From NCBI RefSeq assembly GCF_002115745.1, contig NZ_JFKB01000002.1, positions 62,001-126,000 on the forward strand: 64,000 bases of DNA. Direction: 5' to 3'. Every line of letters begins with the position of its first letter. The stretch's first letter is position 1. Made by a program: the position numbers and the translations under genes. This document shows, piece after piece, positions 17,877-27,075 of this stretch. The notes below the pieces were generated by a model, which was not told the DNA's origin, made no database searches, and was given only the letters and a program-made list of their open reading frames with translations. The stretch is from Thalassospira alkalitolerans (GTDB lineage Bacteria; Pseudomonadota; Alphaproteobacteria; Rhodospirillales; Thalassospiraceae).

Positions 17877-18863
17877 TCAGAAGATGTCAGCAAACTTGTG
17901 AACGTTTGATGCGTCATAGATGAACGGATCGGACATGGCGCCATTGCCGTCCTTGTCAAAGGAAATGGTCCCCATGCGGCCAGCTTTGATCATCATGTGT
18001 TCATCGTCCTGGGTTAATTGATAGGCAATCATCATTGCCGAATAGCCCAGATCAATCGGGTTCCAGATGGCAAAGCTTTTGACCGAGCCGGCGTCAACAT
18101 GACCGGCAAGTTCCGATGGCAGGCCAAGACCGGTGACAAAGACTTTGCCGACTTTTCCCTGATCTTCAACAGCCTGTGCCGCGGCAACAATGCCGACTGA
18201 CGTCGGGGCAACGATGACTTTAAGATCGGGGTGTTTTTTTAGAAGGGCGACGGTTTCGCGATAGGATTTATCGGCAAGGTCATCGCCATATACCGTGTCG
18301 ACGAGTTTAAGCTGACTGTAATCAGGCAGCACTTTTTTCATCTCGTCGATCCAGATGTTCTGGTTGGTTGATGTCGGGGTCGCCGACAGAATTGCGATGT
18401 CCCCACCACCATCACCGGCAACATCGGCGGCCAGTTTGATGCACATCGCACCGATCAGTGCGTTGCTGGATGGGTTCAGGTGCACAATGCGCGCATCATC
18501 GGCAACACCACTATCCCATGAAATAACCTTAATACCGCGATCCATTGCGCGTTTGAGGATCGGGGCAAGTGCGTCGGGGTCATTTGCTGATACCGCGATT
18601 GCATCGACGCGCTGAGACATCAGGGCATTGATGCTTTCAATCTGGCCTTCGGCGGTGGTGGATGTCGGGCCAGTATAGATAACCTCGGCATTGCCGATTT
18701 CCTTGGCGGCTTCCATTGCACCGTCGCGGGCGGCTTCAAAGAAACCATTGCCAAGCGATTTAACCACAAGACCAACCCGTACCGGATCGGCGGCCTGTGC
18801 CGAAACACTTGCCATCCCCATGGCAAAGATGGCCGCAGCCATCAAAGACTTCTTGAACTTCAT
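17877..18863 (-). CDS. rhaS: L-rhamnose ABC transporter substrate-binding protein
   Basis: The start was set at ATG 18863, which has an ACGGAGG ribosome site; the open frame extends further upstream without coding character. The 328-residue protein has a Sec signal peptide (MKFKKSLMAAAIFAMGMASV, cleavage near SAQA-A) and a RbsB-like type I binding fold: VRVGLVVKSLGNGFFEAARDG, AISVNDPDALAPIL-type segment (AIAVSANDPDALAPILKRAM), KVISWDSGV, and ILSATPTSTNQNIW. It captures rhamnose in the periplasm. It lies 70 bp after rhaR and leads the transporter genes. Confidence 0.9.
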   Translation of the reverse strand: MKFKKSLMAAAIFAMGMASVSAQAADPVRVGLVVKSLGNGFFEAARDGAMEAAKEIGNAEVIYTGPTSTTAEGQIESINALMSQRVDAIAVSANDPDALAPILKRAMDRGIKVISWDSGVADDARIVHLNPSSNALIGAMCIKLAADVAGDGGGDIAILSATPTSTNQNIWIDEMKKVLPDYSQLKLVDTVYGDDLADKSYRETVALLKKHPDLKVIVAPTSVGIVAAAQAVEDQGKVGKVFVTGLGLPSELAGHVDAGSVKSFAIWNPIDLGYSAMMIAYQLTQDDEHMMIKAGRMGTISFDKDGNGAMSDPFIYDASNVHKFADIF

Positions 18864-18933
18864 AACGTTTCCTCCGTGATAAATGTTGCTTTTATTGTTG
18901 GCAAACGCACAGGGATCTTTTGTCCCTTTTGGG

Positions 18934-19737
18934 TTATGCGCTTGCCGTGTTGTGGTCTTCTTCTCTTGCTTTGACGACGACAATGTTGACGCCCGCACGT
19001 TCAATCATCGTGCGGTCTTCATCGCGAATACCGTCATCGGTAATCAGGGTGTCGATATTGTCCAGACGGCATAGGAACATATTGCTGCGCTGGGAAAACT
19101 TGCTGCTGTCGATCATCACCACCAGTTTTTCGGCCTGTGCGATCAGGCGCTGTTCGGACTGGATGATCATGGGATCGCTTTCCATTAATCCCATTGAATT
19201 GATGCCCTGTGCGCCGACAAATGCCTTGGACGCATAAAAGTTATGGATCACGTCACTTTCGAACGGGCTTAAGATAATGTTCTGTTCGCGGTAAATCGTC
19301 CCGCCGGGGACAACCACGCTGTTTTCGCTGTGCTTGGTCAGAAAATCCGCCAGCGGGAACGAGTTGGTCAGAACCTGCATCTTTGTTGTTTTAAGCAGCG
19401 GGGCCATTTGATAGGTGGTTGACCCGCCGTGAATGATAATCGAATCGCCCGGTTCGCACATTTCAACTGCCTTGGCGGCAATTGCCGATTTTTGCGCAAC
19501 ATTAAGCGTCTTTGTCACAAAGAATGGACGGCCTAGCAAATGCTGGCTGGTGACCGGATTGATGGCTTCTGCGCCGCCCCGGATACGGCGCAGCTTGCCG
19601 TCTTCGTCAAGGGCAGCAATATCGCGACGGATGGTGGCCTCGGAAACATCCAGCATTTCAACAAGCTGGACGACCGTGACCACCGGTCGTTCTCCGACTG
19701 CGCGCAAGATCAATCTATGTCGTTCACGTTCATGCAT
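18934..19737 (-). CDS. rhaR: DeoR-family regulator of rhamnose catabolism
   Basis: The start was set at ATG 19737 (MHERERHRLILRAVGERPVV), which has a GGAG site nine bases upstream. The 267-residue protein has a DeoR winged helix at about 5-57 (VVTVVQLVEMLDVSEATIRR, DIAALDEDGKLRRIRGGAEA) and a DeoR sensor domain with the phosphosugar-type motifs IIHGGSTTYQMA and VLTNSFPLADFL. It probably represses both arms of the locus and responds to a rhamnose-derived phosphorylated intermediate. Two inverted copies of a 31-bp operator-like sequence lie in the adjacent divergent promoter. It heads the rhaRSTPQUK operon as in Rhizobium. Confidence 0.88.
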   Translation of the reverse strand: MHERERHRLILRAVGERPVVTVVQLVEMLDVSEATIRRDIAALDEDGKLRRIRGGAEAINPVTSQHLLGRPFFVTKTLNVAQKSAIAAKAVEMCEPGDSIIIHGGSTTYQMAPLLKTTKMQVLTNSFPLADFLTKHSENSVVVPGGTIYREQNIILSPFESDVIHNFYASKAFVGAQGINSMGLMESDPMIIQSEQRLIAQAEKLVVMIDSSKFSQRSNMFLCRLDNIDTLITDDGIRDEDRTMIERAGVNIVVVKAREEDHNTASA

Positions 19738-19770
19738 ATTTGAGGGCTCCGTTTGTCTGATATTCGCGCA

Positions 19771-19801
19771 ATTTCGATCATTGTCAAACATAAAATGTCA
19801 T
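19771..19801. promoter_or_regulatory. Candidate RhaR operator, copy 1
   Basis: A 31-bp sequence beginning ATTTCGATCATTGTCAAACA matches, in inverted orientation and at 26 of 31 positions, the sequence at 19836-19866. It lies 34 bp upstream of the rhaR start, where binding would block the minus-strand promoter. The assignment to RhaR is by position. Confidence 0.55.
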
Positions 19802-19835
19802 AATAGATCGTATTGCGGTGCAATATTGAAAGAAA

Positions 19836-19866
19836 ATGACCGTTTATGATTGACTGTGATCGAAAT
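19836..19866. promoter_or_regulatory. Candidate RhaR operator, copy 2 (inverted)
   Basis: Its reverse complement begins ATTTCGATCACAGTCAATCA and is 26/31 identical to the copy at 19771-19801. The two sites face each other across about 34 bp in the rhaR-rhaD gap, one near each gene, fitting control of both divergent transcripts by one repressor. Confidence 0.55.
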
Positions 19867-19923
19867 CCGGGTTACTTGCTTGAAAAAAATGGGAGGCGGC
19901 AATCGCATTTCTAGCAGACCGCC

Positions 19924-22059
19924 ATGTATAACGTCCAAGCGATAGGTTATCGGATCATGTCCTCTGTTCCTTCAGGCACTCTTCTTCCAAACAAATGGAA
20001 TGCAGAACACGCAGCGGGCTTAAGCGAGCCTGAGCGATTGCTGTATCGTTCCAATCTGCTTGGTTCGGATTTGCGCATCACAAACTTTGGTGGTGGCAAT
20101 ACCTCGGCCAAGGTTTGGCAAAAAGATCCGCTTGGGGGTGGGGATGTCGAAATCTTGTGGGTTAAGGGGTCGGGCGGTGACGTCGGCAGCATGAAGCTGG
20201 ACGGTTTTTCGACTCTTTATATGGATAAGCTGCGCGCGCTCAAAGGTCTGTATCGCGGCGAGGAATTCGAAGACGAAATGGTGGCCTATCTGCCCCATTG
20301 TACCTTTAACCTTAATCCGCGTGCGGCGAGTATTGATACGCCCCTCCATGCCTATATCGATAAGCCCCATGTTGATCACATGCACCCCGATGCCGTGATT
20401 GCAATTGCCGCGGCCAAGGACAGTCGCACGATCACGCAGGAAATTTATGGTGATGATATTGGTTGGTTACCGTGGAGGCGCCCGGGCTATCAGCTTGGTC
20501 TGATGCTTGAGGCATATTTTAATGACAACCCCAATAGCAAGGGGGTCGTTCTTGAAAGTCACGGCTTGTTCACTTGGGGGGACAGCGCCAAGGAATGCTA
20601 CGACATCACGATTGATATCATCAACAAAGCAATTGTCTGGTTCGATGCGAAAACCGACGGTGTTGAAATATTTGGCGGTGTACGCCATCAAAGCCTTGAT
20701 GCCCAAACCCGCCATTCGATCGCATCGACCCTGATGCCGCGTGTTCGCAGTTTCATTGATGCCAGTGAACGCAAGATCGGCCATTTCAATGACAGTGATG
20801 CGGTGTTGGAATTTGTTAACTCCAACAAGCTGAACGAACTTGCCGCCCTTGGCACATCCTGCCCGGACCATTTCCTGCGTACAAAAATTCGCCCGATCAT
20901 CATCGATTTTGATCCGAAAAATCCCAATTTGGATGCGGTAATCGATGGACTGGCTGATGCCTTTGCCGCTTATCGCGAAGATTACAAATCCTATTACACA
21001 CGTTGTAAACACGATAACAGCCCGGCGATCCGTGATCCCAATCCGGTGATTTATCTGATCCCGGGGGTCGGGATGTTGTCCTTTGCCAAGGACAAGGCAA
21101 CAGCGCGTATTGCGGGTGAGTTTTATGTCAATGCGATCAATGTGATGCGCGGTTCTGACACGGTTAGCACCTATATGGGGCTGGACGAGCAGGAAGCCTT
21201 TGATATTGAATATTGGTTGCTTGAAGAAGCCAAATTACAGCGCATGCCCAAAGCTAAAAGTCTGGCCGGTCGTGTGGCTGTGGTGACCGGTGGGGCCGGG
21301 GGCATTGGCAAGGCAACTTGTGGCCGATTGCTGCAGGAAGGCGCCTGTGTTGTTGCCTGCGATATCGACACCGATGGACTTGCTGGCGCGGTTGCTGATT
21401 TACAGGGCGTATTTGGCAAGGATCAGGTGCGCGGTCTTCCGGTGAATGTCACCAGCGAAGAATCGGTGATTAAACTGATGCATGACAGCTGCGCTGAATT
21501 TGGCGGGATCGATATTTTGGTGTCCAATGCCGGGATTTCATCGGCAGCCCCGATTGACGAAACCAGTCTGGAAGTCTGGCAGCGTAATATGGATATCCTT
21601 TCGACCGGATATTTCCTTGTTGCGCGCGAAGCATTTAAGATCATGAAGCTGCAAAAACGTTCCGCCAGTATGGTGTTTGTCGCATCGAAAAATGGTTTGG
21701 TGGCATCGCCGGGGGCATCTGCCTATTGCACGGCAAAGGCATCCGAAATTCATCTGGCGCGGTGTTTGGCGCTGGAAGGCGCGCCGTTTGGCATTCGGGT
21801 TAATGTGGTCAACCCGGATGCGGTGCTGCGCGGGTCGAAAATCTGGTCGGGGGAATGGCGTGAACAGCGTGCCAAGGCCTATGATATGGCGCCTGATCAG
21901 CTTGAAGAACATTATCGTCAGCGTAGCATGCTGAAACTAAGCGTTCTGCCCGAAGACATTGCCGAGGCAATCTATTTCCTTGCGTCGGACAATGCAGCAA
22001 AATCGACGGGAAATGTGGTTAATGTTGATGCCGGTCACGCACCGTCCTTCACCCGCTAA
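19924..22059 (+). CDS. rhaD: Bifunctional rhamnulose-1-phosphate aldolase / lactaldehyde-type dehydrogenase
   Basis: The 711-residue protein is a fusion. Residues about 25-420 are a class II aldolase domain (NFGGGNTSAKV, then HMHPDAVIAI and ESHGLFTWGD carrying metal-ligand His residues). Residues about 440-711 are a short-chain dehydrogenase (VVTGGAGGIGKATC, LVSNAGIS, catalytic YCTAKA, and NVVNPDAV). In rhizobia this RhaD protein cleaves rhamnulose-1-phosphate to dihydroxyacetone phosphate and L-lactaldehyde, and the second domain is thought to oxidise or reduce the aldehyde. The start is uncertain: the GGGAGG at about 19891 is 30 bp upstream of ATG 19924, and ATG 19957 is an in-frame alternative. 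It heads the plus-strand arm with rhaI. Confidence 0.9.
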   Translation: MYNVQAIGYRIMSSVPSGTLLPNKWNAEHAAGLSEPERLLYRSNLLGSDLRITNFGGGNTSAKVWQKDPLGGGDVEILWVKGSGGDVGSMKLDGFSTLYMDKLRALKGLYRGEEFEDEMVAYLPHCTFNLNPRAASIDTPLHAYIDKPHVDHMHPDAVIAIAAAKDSRTITQEIYGDDIGWLPWRRPGYQLGLMLEAYFNDNPNSKGVVLESHGLFTWGDSAKECYDITIDIINKAIVWFDAKTDGVEIFGGVRHQSLDAQTRHSIASTLMPRVRSFIDASERKIGHFNDSDAVLEFVNSNKLNELAALGTSCPDHFLRTKIRPIIIDFDPKNPNLDAVIDGLADAFAAYREDYKSYYTRCKHDNSPAIRDPNPVIYLIPGVGMLSFAKDKATARIAGEFYVNAINVMRGSDTVSTYMGLDEQEAFDIEYWLLEEAKLQRMPKAKSLAGRVAVVTGGAGGIGKATCGRLLQEGACVVACDIDTDGLAGAVADLQGVFGKDQVRGLPVNVTSEESVIKLMHDSCAEFGGIDILVSNAGISSAAPIDETSLEVWQRNMDILSTGYFLVAREAFKIMKLQKRSASMVFVASKNGLVASPGASAYCTAKASEIHLARCLALEGAPFGIRVNVVNPDAVLRGSKIWSGEWREQRAKAYDMAPDQLEEHYRQRSMLKLSVLPEDIAEAIYFLASDNAAKSTGNVVNVDAGHAPSFTR

Positions 22060-22101
22060 ACAAATACAGGGCTGCAAATAAACAGCCCGGGAGGAACCCA
22101 A

Positions 22102-23400
22102 ATGTCTTCACAGGCCCCCATTTCTGTCGATTTGATTGCCGAACAAAATGATGTCGGGATTGCCGCACTTGAAAGCGACTATAGCGCGCTTGGTACACAG
22201 CTTTCGCGGCGCGGGATTGATATTGATGTACTGACCAAGGCGGCGGTTGATTTTGCTGTTGCCATTCCGTCATGGGGCGTGGGTACGGGGGGGACACGCT
22301 TTGCCCGTTTTCCCGGTATGGGTGAGCCGCGCAATATTTTTGAAAAGCTGGCCGATTGTGCGGTGATCCAACAGTTGGGCCGGGCAACTCCGACCGTGTC
22401 GCTGCATATTCCGTGGGACAAGGTTGATGACCTGTCTGAATTGCGTGAAATCGCGTCGGGCTATGGTCTTGGCTTTGATGCGATGAATTCCAACACGTTT
22501 CAGGATCAGGATGATCAGAACCGGTCTTATAAGTTCGGAAGTCTTAGCCATACGGACGCGGCAGTGCGCGAACAGGCGGTTGCGCATAATCTTGAATGTA
22601 TTGAAATTGGCAAAGCGCTTGGTTCAAGGGCGCTGACCGTCTGGATCGGGGATGGCACGAATTTCCCCGGTCAGCAAAGCTTTACACGCAGTTTTGAACG
22701 TTATCTGGATGCGATGAAGTCGGTCTATGCCGGTGTGCCCGATGACTGGAAATTGTTCATTGAGCATAAGATATTTGAACCGGCGTTTTATTCCACAGTC
22801 ATTCAGGATTGGGGCAGTAACTATCTGGCGGCAACCGAACTTGGGCCAAAGGCATCCTGCCTTGTTGATCTTGGGCACCATGCGCCAAATGTGAATATTG
22901 AAATGATTGTGGCGCGTTTGTTCCAGTTCGGAAAACTTGGTGGGTTCCATTTCAATGACAGCAAATATGGCGATGACGACCTCGATAGCGGATCGATCAA
23001 TCCCTATCAGCTGTTTTTGGTGTTTAACGAGCTGGTTGACGCGAAACGTCGTGCTCCTGAAAAGTTTGATCCGGCTTATATGCTGGATCAATCACACAAT
23101 GTCACCGATCCGATTGAAAGCCTGATTGCAAGTGCGATTGAAGTTCAACGTGCCTATGTGCAGGCACTGCTTGTCGACCGGACTGCATTGGAAGGTTATC
23201 AGAACGAAAACGATGTGATGATGGCCAATCGCACGCTTAAACAGGCCTATAACACCGACGTCTCGCCGATCCTTGCCATGGCGCGTCAGAAATCAGGCGG
23301 CGCGATTGACCCAATTGTTGCCTATCGCAAGGCCGGTTACCGTGCCGACGTCGCCAAGATACGTCCGGCCAGCAAAGGAAGCGGCGGCGGTATCGTGTAG
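22102..23400 (+). CDS. rhaI: L-rhamnose isomerase (rhizobial type)
   Basis: The 432-residue TIM-barrel sugar isomerase belongs to the RhaI family of Rhizobium and Pseudomonas stutzeri, which is distinct from E. coli RhaA. Visible metal- and substrate-site segments include VSLHIPWDKVDD, LTVWIGDGTNFPGQQSFTRS, LFIEHKIFEPAFYSTVIQDW, LVDLGHHAPNVNIE and GFHFNDSKYGDDDLDSG, with the expected acidic and His ligands. It turns L-rhamnose into L-rhamnulose. The ATG has a GGGAGG site at 22090. It lies 42 bp after rhaD. No strong terminator follows; a tight palindrome ATCAGCTTGCTGAT is at 23407. Confidence 0.92.
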   Translation: MSSQAPISVDLIAEQNDVGIAALESDYSALGTQLSRRGIDIDVLTKAAVDFAVAIPSWGVGTGGTRFARFPGMGEPRNIFEKLADCAVIQQLGRATPTVSLHIPWDKVDDLSELREIASGYGLGFDAMNSNTFQDQDDQNRSYKFGSLSHTDAAVREQAVAHNLECIEIGKALGSRALTVWIGDGTNFPGQQSFTRSFERYLDAMKSVYAGVPDDWKLFIEHKIFEPAFYSTVIQDWGSNYLAATELGPKASCLVDLGHHAPNVNIEMIVARLFQFGKLGGFHFNDSKYGDDDLDSGSINPYQLFLVFNELVDAKRRAPEKFDPAYMLDQSHNVTDPIESLIASAIEVQRAYVQALLVDRTALEGYQNENDVMMANRTLKQAYNTDVSPILAMARQKSGGAIDPIVAYRKAGYRADVAKIRPASKGSGGGIV

Positions 23401-23491
23401 TTGCAGATCAGCTTGCTGATGATAAATGTGCGCTTTTCTGCCGCTTAACAACAATACTTAAAAAGATAGCCTTTTCGCCGCCTTGAATAAG

Positions 23492-23779
23492 CTACCTTGC
23501 GGCAGAAACCACGACCTCGATGAGGGTGTCTTTACCAAGCTCTGCAACACCGATTGTTGCCCGTGTTGGCAGATATTTTGCAGGAAGCCATTCAAGCCAA
23601 GCTTCATTCATTCTGTCTTTTGCAGCAAAGTCAGAAATGTAAATCATGGCAGTCAGCAAATTTTCTTTCGAGGACCCTGCTTCGGCAAGAAGCGTGTCAA
23701 TTTTTGCGCAAATTTCTTCCGTCTGGCCCTTCATGTTCTTGCTTTTGTCGTCGGCTACCAAACCACCGAAATAAAGCAC
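23492..23779 (-). pseudogene. RidA-family (Rid/YjgF) protein lacking its N-terminus
   Basis: The frame encodes 95 residues matching a RidA-type protein from the second part of its first strand onward (LYFGGLVADDKSKNMKGQ, EEICAKIDTLLAEAGSSKEN, WLPAKYLPTRATIGVAEL with the conserved Arg). RidA homologues are normally about 115-130 residues and begin with some 20 residues ahead of this point. Reading upstream in frame gives Cys-Asp-Gly before VLYFGG and then consecutive stop codons TGA and TAA, so the missing part is not there. The only possible start is GTG at 23779 without a ribosome site. It lies 34 bp after the HAD gene. It is probably a 5'-deleted remnant, though a shortened protein cannot be excluded. 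Confidence 0.65.
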
Positions 23780-23813
23780 ACCATCACATCATTAGACGAT
23801 GAATATTTCCAGA

Positions 23814-24497
23814 TTATTTGTTCATTGCAGGTTCAAGAATGGATCGGAATTCGGCGTGTGATCGGATCACTTCTTGAGCTCCGGCTGTTTTCAGGCGCGT
23901 GGCGTGGGAGTCTGAGGTCGTTGATAGGTGACCTCCGCCGACAAAGCCGATACAGGGCATGCCGGCACGCCGGGCTGCTATTGTTCCGGAGAATGAATCT
24001 TCAAGAACGATGCATTTATTGGTGAACACACCAAGCTGATTTGCTGCAAACAGGAAAATGTCGGGTTCGGGTTTTCCAATGCAAACGGATTCTGCGCTGA
24101 ATGCCCTGCCTTTAAAACGTTCGGTCAGGGAAATGCATTCAAGTGCAAAACTCAGGCGGTGATAGGAACTTCCAGATGCTATGCAATATTTGACGTTTTC
24201 CGCATCGAGCCAGTCAAGAAGTTCGATGGCTCCGCTAACCGGTTCGAGTTCCTGTTCGTATCTTGTGAAGAGTCTTTCATACCAAGTGGCGTGAAATTCG
24301 TTTTGGACATTTTTTCCGGTGTGTTCGGTGACGAAGCTCGTGATTTGAGGCAGAGACGCACCAAGGAATTTCTCAATCAAAGCAGGCATTTCAACTTCGA
24401 TGCCATATTCGTGCAAAAGAATTTGAAGTTCTGCCAAGGCAATGGTTTCACTGTTCGCCAGGACGCCGTCAAAATCAAAAATTATTGATGGCTTCAT
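23814..24497 (-). CDS. HAD-family (subfamily IA) phosphatase
   Basis: The 227-residue protein is a beta-phosphoglucomutase-like HAD hydrolase. Motif I is IIFDFDGVLANSE (nucleophile and acid/base Asp), motif II includes IASGSS, motif III GKPEPDIFLFAA supplies the Lys, and motif IV VLEDSFSG supplies the metal-binding acids. A helical cap lies between residues about 18 and 85. It probably dephosphorylates a small sugar phosphate. Its ATG overlaps the stop of the SorC regulator gene by 4 bp, so it belongs to the polyol locus, perhaps removing a toxic phosphorylated intermediate. The exact substrate is not evident. Confidence 0.85.
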   Translation of the reverse strand: MKPSIIFDFDGVLANSETIALAELQILLHEYGIEVEMPALIEKFLGASLPQITSFVTEHTGKNVQNEFHATWYERLFTRYEQELEPVSGAIELLDWLDAENVKYCIASGSSYHRLSFALECISLTERFKGRAFSAESVCIGKPEPDIFLFAANQLGVFTNKCIVLEDSFSGTIAARRAGMPCIGFVGGGHLSTTSDSHATRLKTAGAQEVIRSHAEFRSILEPAMNK

Positions 24498-25459
24498 TCA
24501 AGTTTTTCCAAAATTAGTTCGGCAGTAATATCGTCTGTGACAAGTGTTGTAACGAGGCCGCGTCGAATGGCGGCGATGATGATTTCGACTTTATGTTTGC
24601 CCGCAGCGGCAAGCACGCGTTCGGGAACTTTTGAAAGTTCTTCTAGATCCATTCCAACAGCACAGCTGTTGATTTCATGATCAATTTCATTTCCATGAGC
24701 ATTGAGAAAGCGGCCCAGAATATCACCGACCGCGCCTTTTGCCGCCAGATCGTCTGCGGTCACGTGCGGCGGGACTGCCGAAGACATTAGAAATGACTTA
24801 TCAGACAGGTCGCCAGCGACCAGAACGGCAACATCTAAAATGGTTAGCTTTTTGAGATGGCGTTGAAAAACGGCATCAGAAAGAAAAATTGAACGATCCG
24901 CACTTGGTGAAAGATAAATGGGGGCAGCGAATAGCGCATATTTTGCCCCCAGACGGTCGGCAAAGCCGGAAGCAACACCAAATGCGTTGAACGATGCACC
25001 TTCCGAAGTTCCCCCGATCATTGACACAATTTCAACTTCGGGCAGGGAAAGGCGCGGTAGCCGTGTGATCGTATTTTTAAGGGTCATCCCCCAGGAAACA
25101 CCGATTGATTTCCATTGGCCTTCTCGCAATCCGTTGGCAAGAAGTGCCGCAAGCGCCGCGCCAACTGGTTGATGATAGTCGTGAGCTTCGCGATTGGCGG
25201 GAGCAACAATAACTTCGGCAAGATCTAGTCGATTTTTAAGCCTCTGCTGCAGAGATAGTCGCGTTGTATGGAACGATTGAATTTCCACCCTTACCAGTCC
25301 GGTTTCACGGGCGGTCTTGATTGCCTGATTGACCCTTAGGCGTGTAATGCCAAGAAGGCGAGCGACCTCAGACTGTGTCATCTCGTTGATAAAATAATGC
25401 CAGCAAACCTCAGCCAAAAAGGCTTCACTTTCACTGTCGTTATGTAATTCGTTTGACAT
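24494..25459 (-). CDS. SorC-family sugar-binding transcriptional regulator
   Basis: The 321-residue protein has an N-terminal helix-turn-helix (about 15-60: YFINEMTQSEVARLLGITRL, RVNQAIKTARETGLV) and a C-terminal SorC/DeoR2 sugar-phosphate-binding domain with family features IGVSWGMTLKNTI, VEIVSMIGGTSEG and AAPIYLS. It is divergent from the polyol ABC transporter operon and a 36-bp palindromic region lies between them, so it is the likely regulator. Family members respond to phosphorylated sugars such as pentulose phosphates, which fits a xylulokinase-containing pathway. It is co-transcribed with the HAD phosphatase gene. Confidence 0.88.
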   Translation of the reverse strand: MSNELHNDSESEAFLAEVCWHYFINEMTQSEVARLLGITRLRVNQAIKTARETGLVRVEIQSFHTTRLSLQQRLKNRLDLAEVIVAPANREAHDYHQPVGAALAALLANGLREGQWKSIGVSWGMTLKNTITRLPRLSLPEVEIVSMIGGTSEGASFNAFGVASGFADRLGAKYALFAAPIYLSPSADRSIFLSDAVFQRHLKKLTILDVAVLVAGDLSDKSFLMSSAVPPHVTADDLAAKGAVGDILGRFLNAHGNEIDHEINSCAVGMDLEELSKVPERVLAAAGKHKVEIIIAAIRRGLVTTLVTDDITAELILEKLE

Positions 25460-25504
25460 CCTCTGCCCCGGAAATTTGGCGTTATAAATGCGCTTTACTG
25501 CCCT

Positions 25505-25540
25505 ATATCCATTTGTAAATCAATAGTTACAAATGGATAT
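25505..25540. promoter_or_regulatory. Palindromic operator candidate for the SorC regulator
   Basis: A perfect inverted repeat with 14-bp arms (ATATCCATTTGTAA at 25505-25518, TTACAAATGGATAT at 25527-25540) and an 8-bp spacer lies in the divergent promoter. Further TTGTA/TTGTAAAT half-sites follow at about 25547 and 25566. SorC proteins bind such TTGTA-containing sites as oligomers. The role is inferred from position and symmetry. Confidence 0.65.
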
Positions 25541-25652
25541 TTACACTTGTATTTAATATTTATCAATTGTAAATGTGTTCGGGCTGGGAATATCCACAAT
25601 GTATCGACCTGGCTCAGACAAGGCCGAATAAAGGTCGAAATGGGAGGAAAAA

Positions 25653-27062
25653 ATGATCAAACGCTTATTGGCTACTACGTTGGTGTCTCTTGTCATTGCA
25701 CAGCCGGCAATGGCCGATTTCTGGTCTGATGCGGCCGCCGATCTTAAAGGAGAAACCATCCGGGGTGTTTCAGAAAGCACCCCCCCCTCGAACTATGTCC
25801 GGGATGTTTTGGCGCCAGCCTTTACCGAGGCAACGGGCATCAAGGTTGAGTTCGAGACGACGTCCTGGGATCAGATGTACGATAAGGCCATCAAGGATAT
25901 GGAGGCCAATTCGGGCATCTATGATTTTGTCTATATCGAACAGGACATCATCTATTCCTACCTTGCGCGGGATTTTCTGGTCGACCTTTCCGAAGCTCTT
26001 GCGAACAAGCCGGAATTGAAGTCAGCAGATTTTAGTTTCGATGATTTCACTACCTTCATCGACAATTTCCGTAATGAAAACGGTGATGTCTTCGGTGTGC
26101 CAATGGAAGCCTTTATCAAGGTTTATCTGTACCGCAAGGATCTGTTCGAAAACCCAAAAGAGCAGGCTGCTTTTAAGGAAAAGTACGGATACGATTTGGC
26201 TCCGGCGAAAAACTTTGAACAATATCGTGACATTGCCGAGTTTTTCACCCGTCCGGGCGATCAGCTTTGGGGGACGACGGTTCAGGCAGCTTCCGGTCAT
26301 CCCGCGTCCTTCTATGAATTCTTCGAATCAATTGCGCCGACCTATGGTGTTTATAACTGGGGTATCAATCTGGATGCCGGTGCCGCATCTGTTGAAAATG
26401 GCGGGCAGATGAATTCGGAGCTCGCAAAGCAGGCATTGGCCTATTGGGTTAGTTTGCTTGATTTTGCACCGCCCGAAGCAACCGCATCCACCTGGGATGA
26501 AGTCGCATCCACCTTTGCGGCGGGCCGGGCGGCTCAGGGTTGGGTCTATGGTGAAAATGCAGCCTGGATTGCCACCAATCCCGAAAAGTCTACCGTGGTC
26601 GGAAAAGTCGGTGTGACCTTGCCGCCAATGAATGACGGCGTGATGGCCGATGCCGAAGCTGGCAAAGGATATATCGGTTATTACGATGGTGGTGCCTTTG
26701 GTATCCCGTATTCTTCCAAGCGAAAAGATGCAGCGTTGCTTTGGCTTGAATATATCGGACAGCCTTCGGTACAGGCCGATTGGGCGCTTGCCGGTTCGCG
26801 TGTTGTACATCAGGCAACCTATGATGATCCAAAGGTGCTTGCCCAGGATGCCAAAGCCGATGGCTATTTCACGTTGATGAAGGAAAAGGGCTACCTGTTT
26901 AAAGGTGCGCCTGAATATCCATTCCACGCCCAGGTGCGCGAAGCTGTTGCTCCGTTCATTTACGAAGCGATCATCGGTCAGCTTTCGGCAGATGAGGCAC
27001 TCGACAAAGCAGCTGCCGCTGCGGATGCCGAATTGAAGCAACTCGGTTACAGCAAGAAGTGA
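25653..27062 (+). CDS. Polyol ABC transporter substrate-binding protein (family 1)
   Basis: The 469-residue protein has a Sec signal peptide ([20 protein letters not shown], cleavage near AMA-D) and the layout of family 1 extracellular solute-binding proteins: [40 protein letters not shown], and a C-terminal [20 protein letters not shown]. It would bind a sugar or sugar alcohol in the periplasm. A GGGAGG site lies just before the ATG. It begins the plus-strand operon that includes three dehydrogenases and a xylulokinase, so a pentitol (xylitol, arabitol) or tetritol ligand is plausible. A strong hairpin follows the gene. Confidence 0.88.
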   Translation: MIKRLLATTLVSLVIAQPAMADFWSDAAADLKGETIRGVSESTPPSNYVRDVLAPAFTEATGIKVEFETTSWDQMYDKAIKDMEANSGIYDFVYIEQDIIYSYLARDFLVDLSEALANKPELKSADFSFDDFTTFIDNFRNENGDVFGVPMEAFIKVYLYRKDLFENPKEQAAFKEKYGYDLAPAKNFEQYRDIAEFFTRPGDQLWGTTVQAASGHPASFYEFFESIAPTYGVYNWGINLDAGAASVENGGQMNSELAKQALAYWVSLLDFAPPEATASTWDEVASTFAAGRAAQGWVYGENAAWIATNPEKSTVVGKVGVTLPPMNDGVMADAEAGKGYIGYYDGGAFGIPYSSKRKDAALLWLEYIGQPSVQADWALAGSRVVHQATYDDPKVLAQDAKADGYFTLMKEKGYLFKGAPEYPFHAQVREAVAPFIYEAIIGQLSADEALDKAAAAADAELKQLGYSKK

Positions 27063-27075
27063 TCCATTGACTGCA

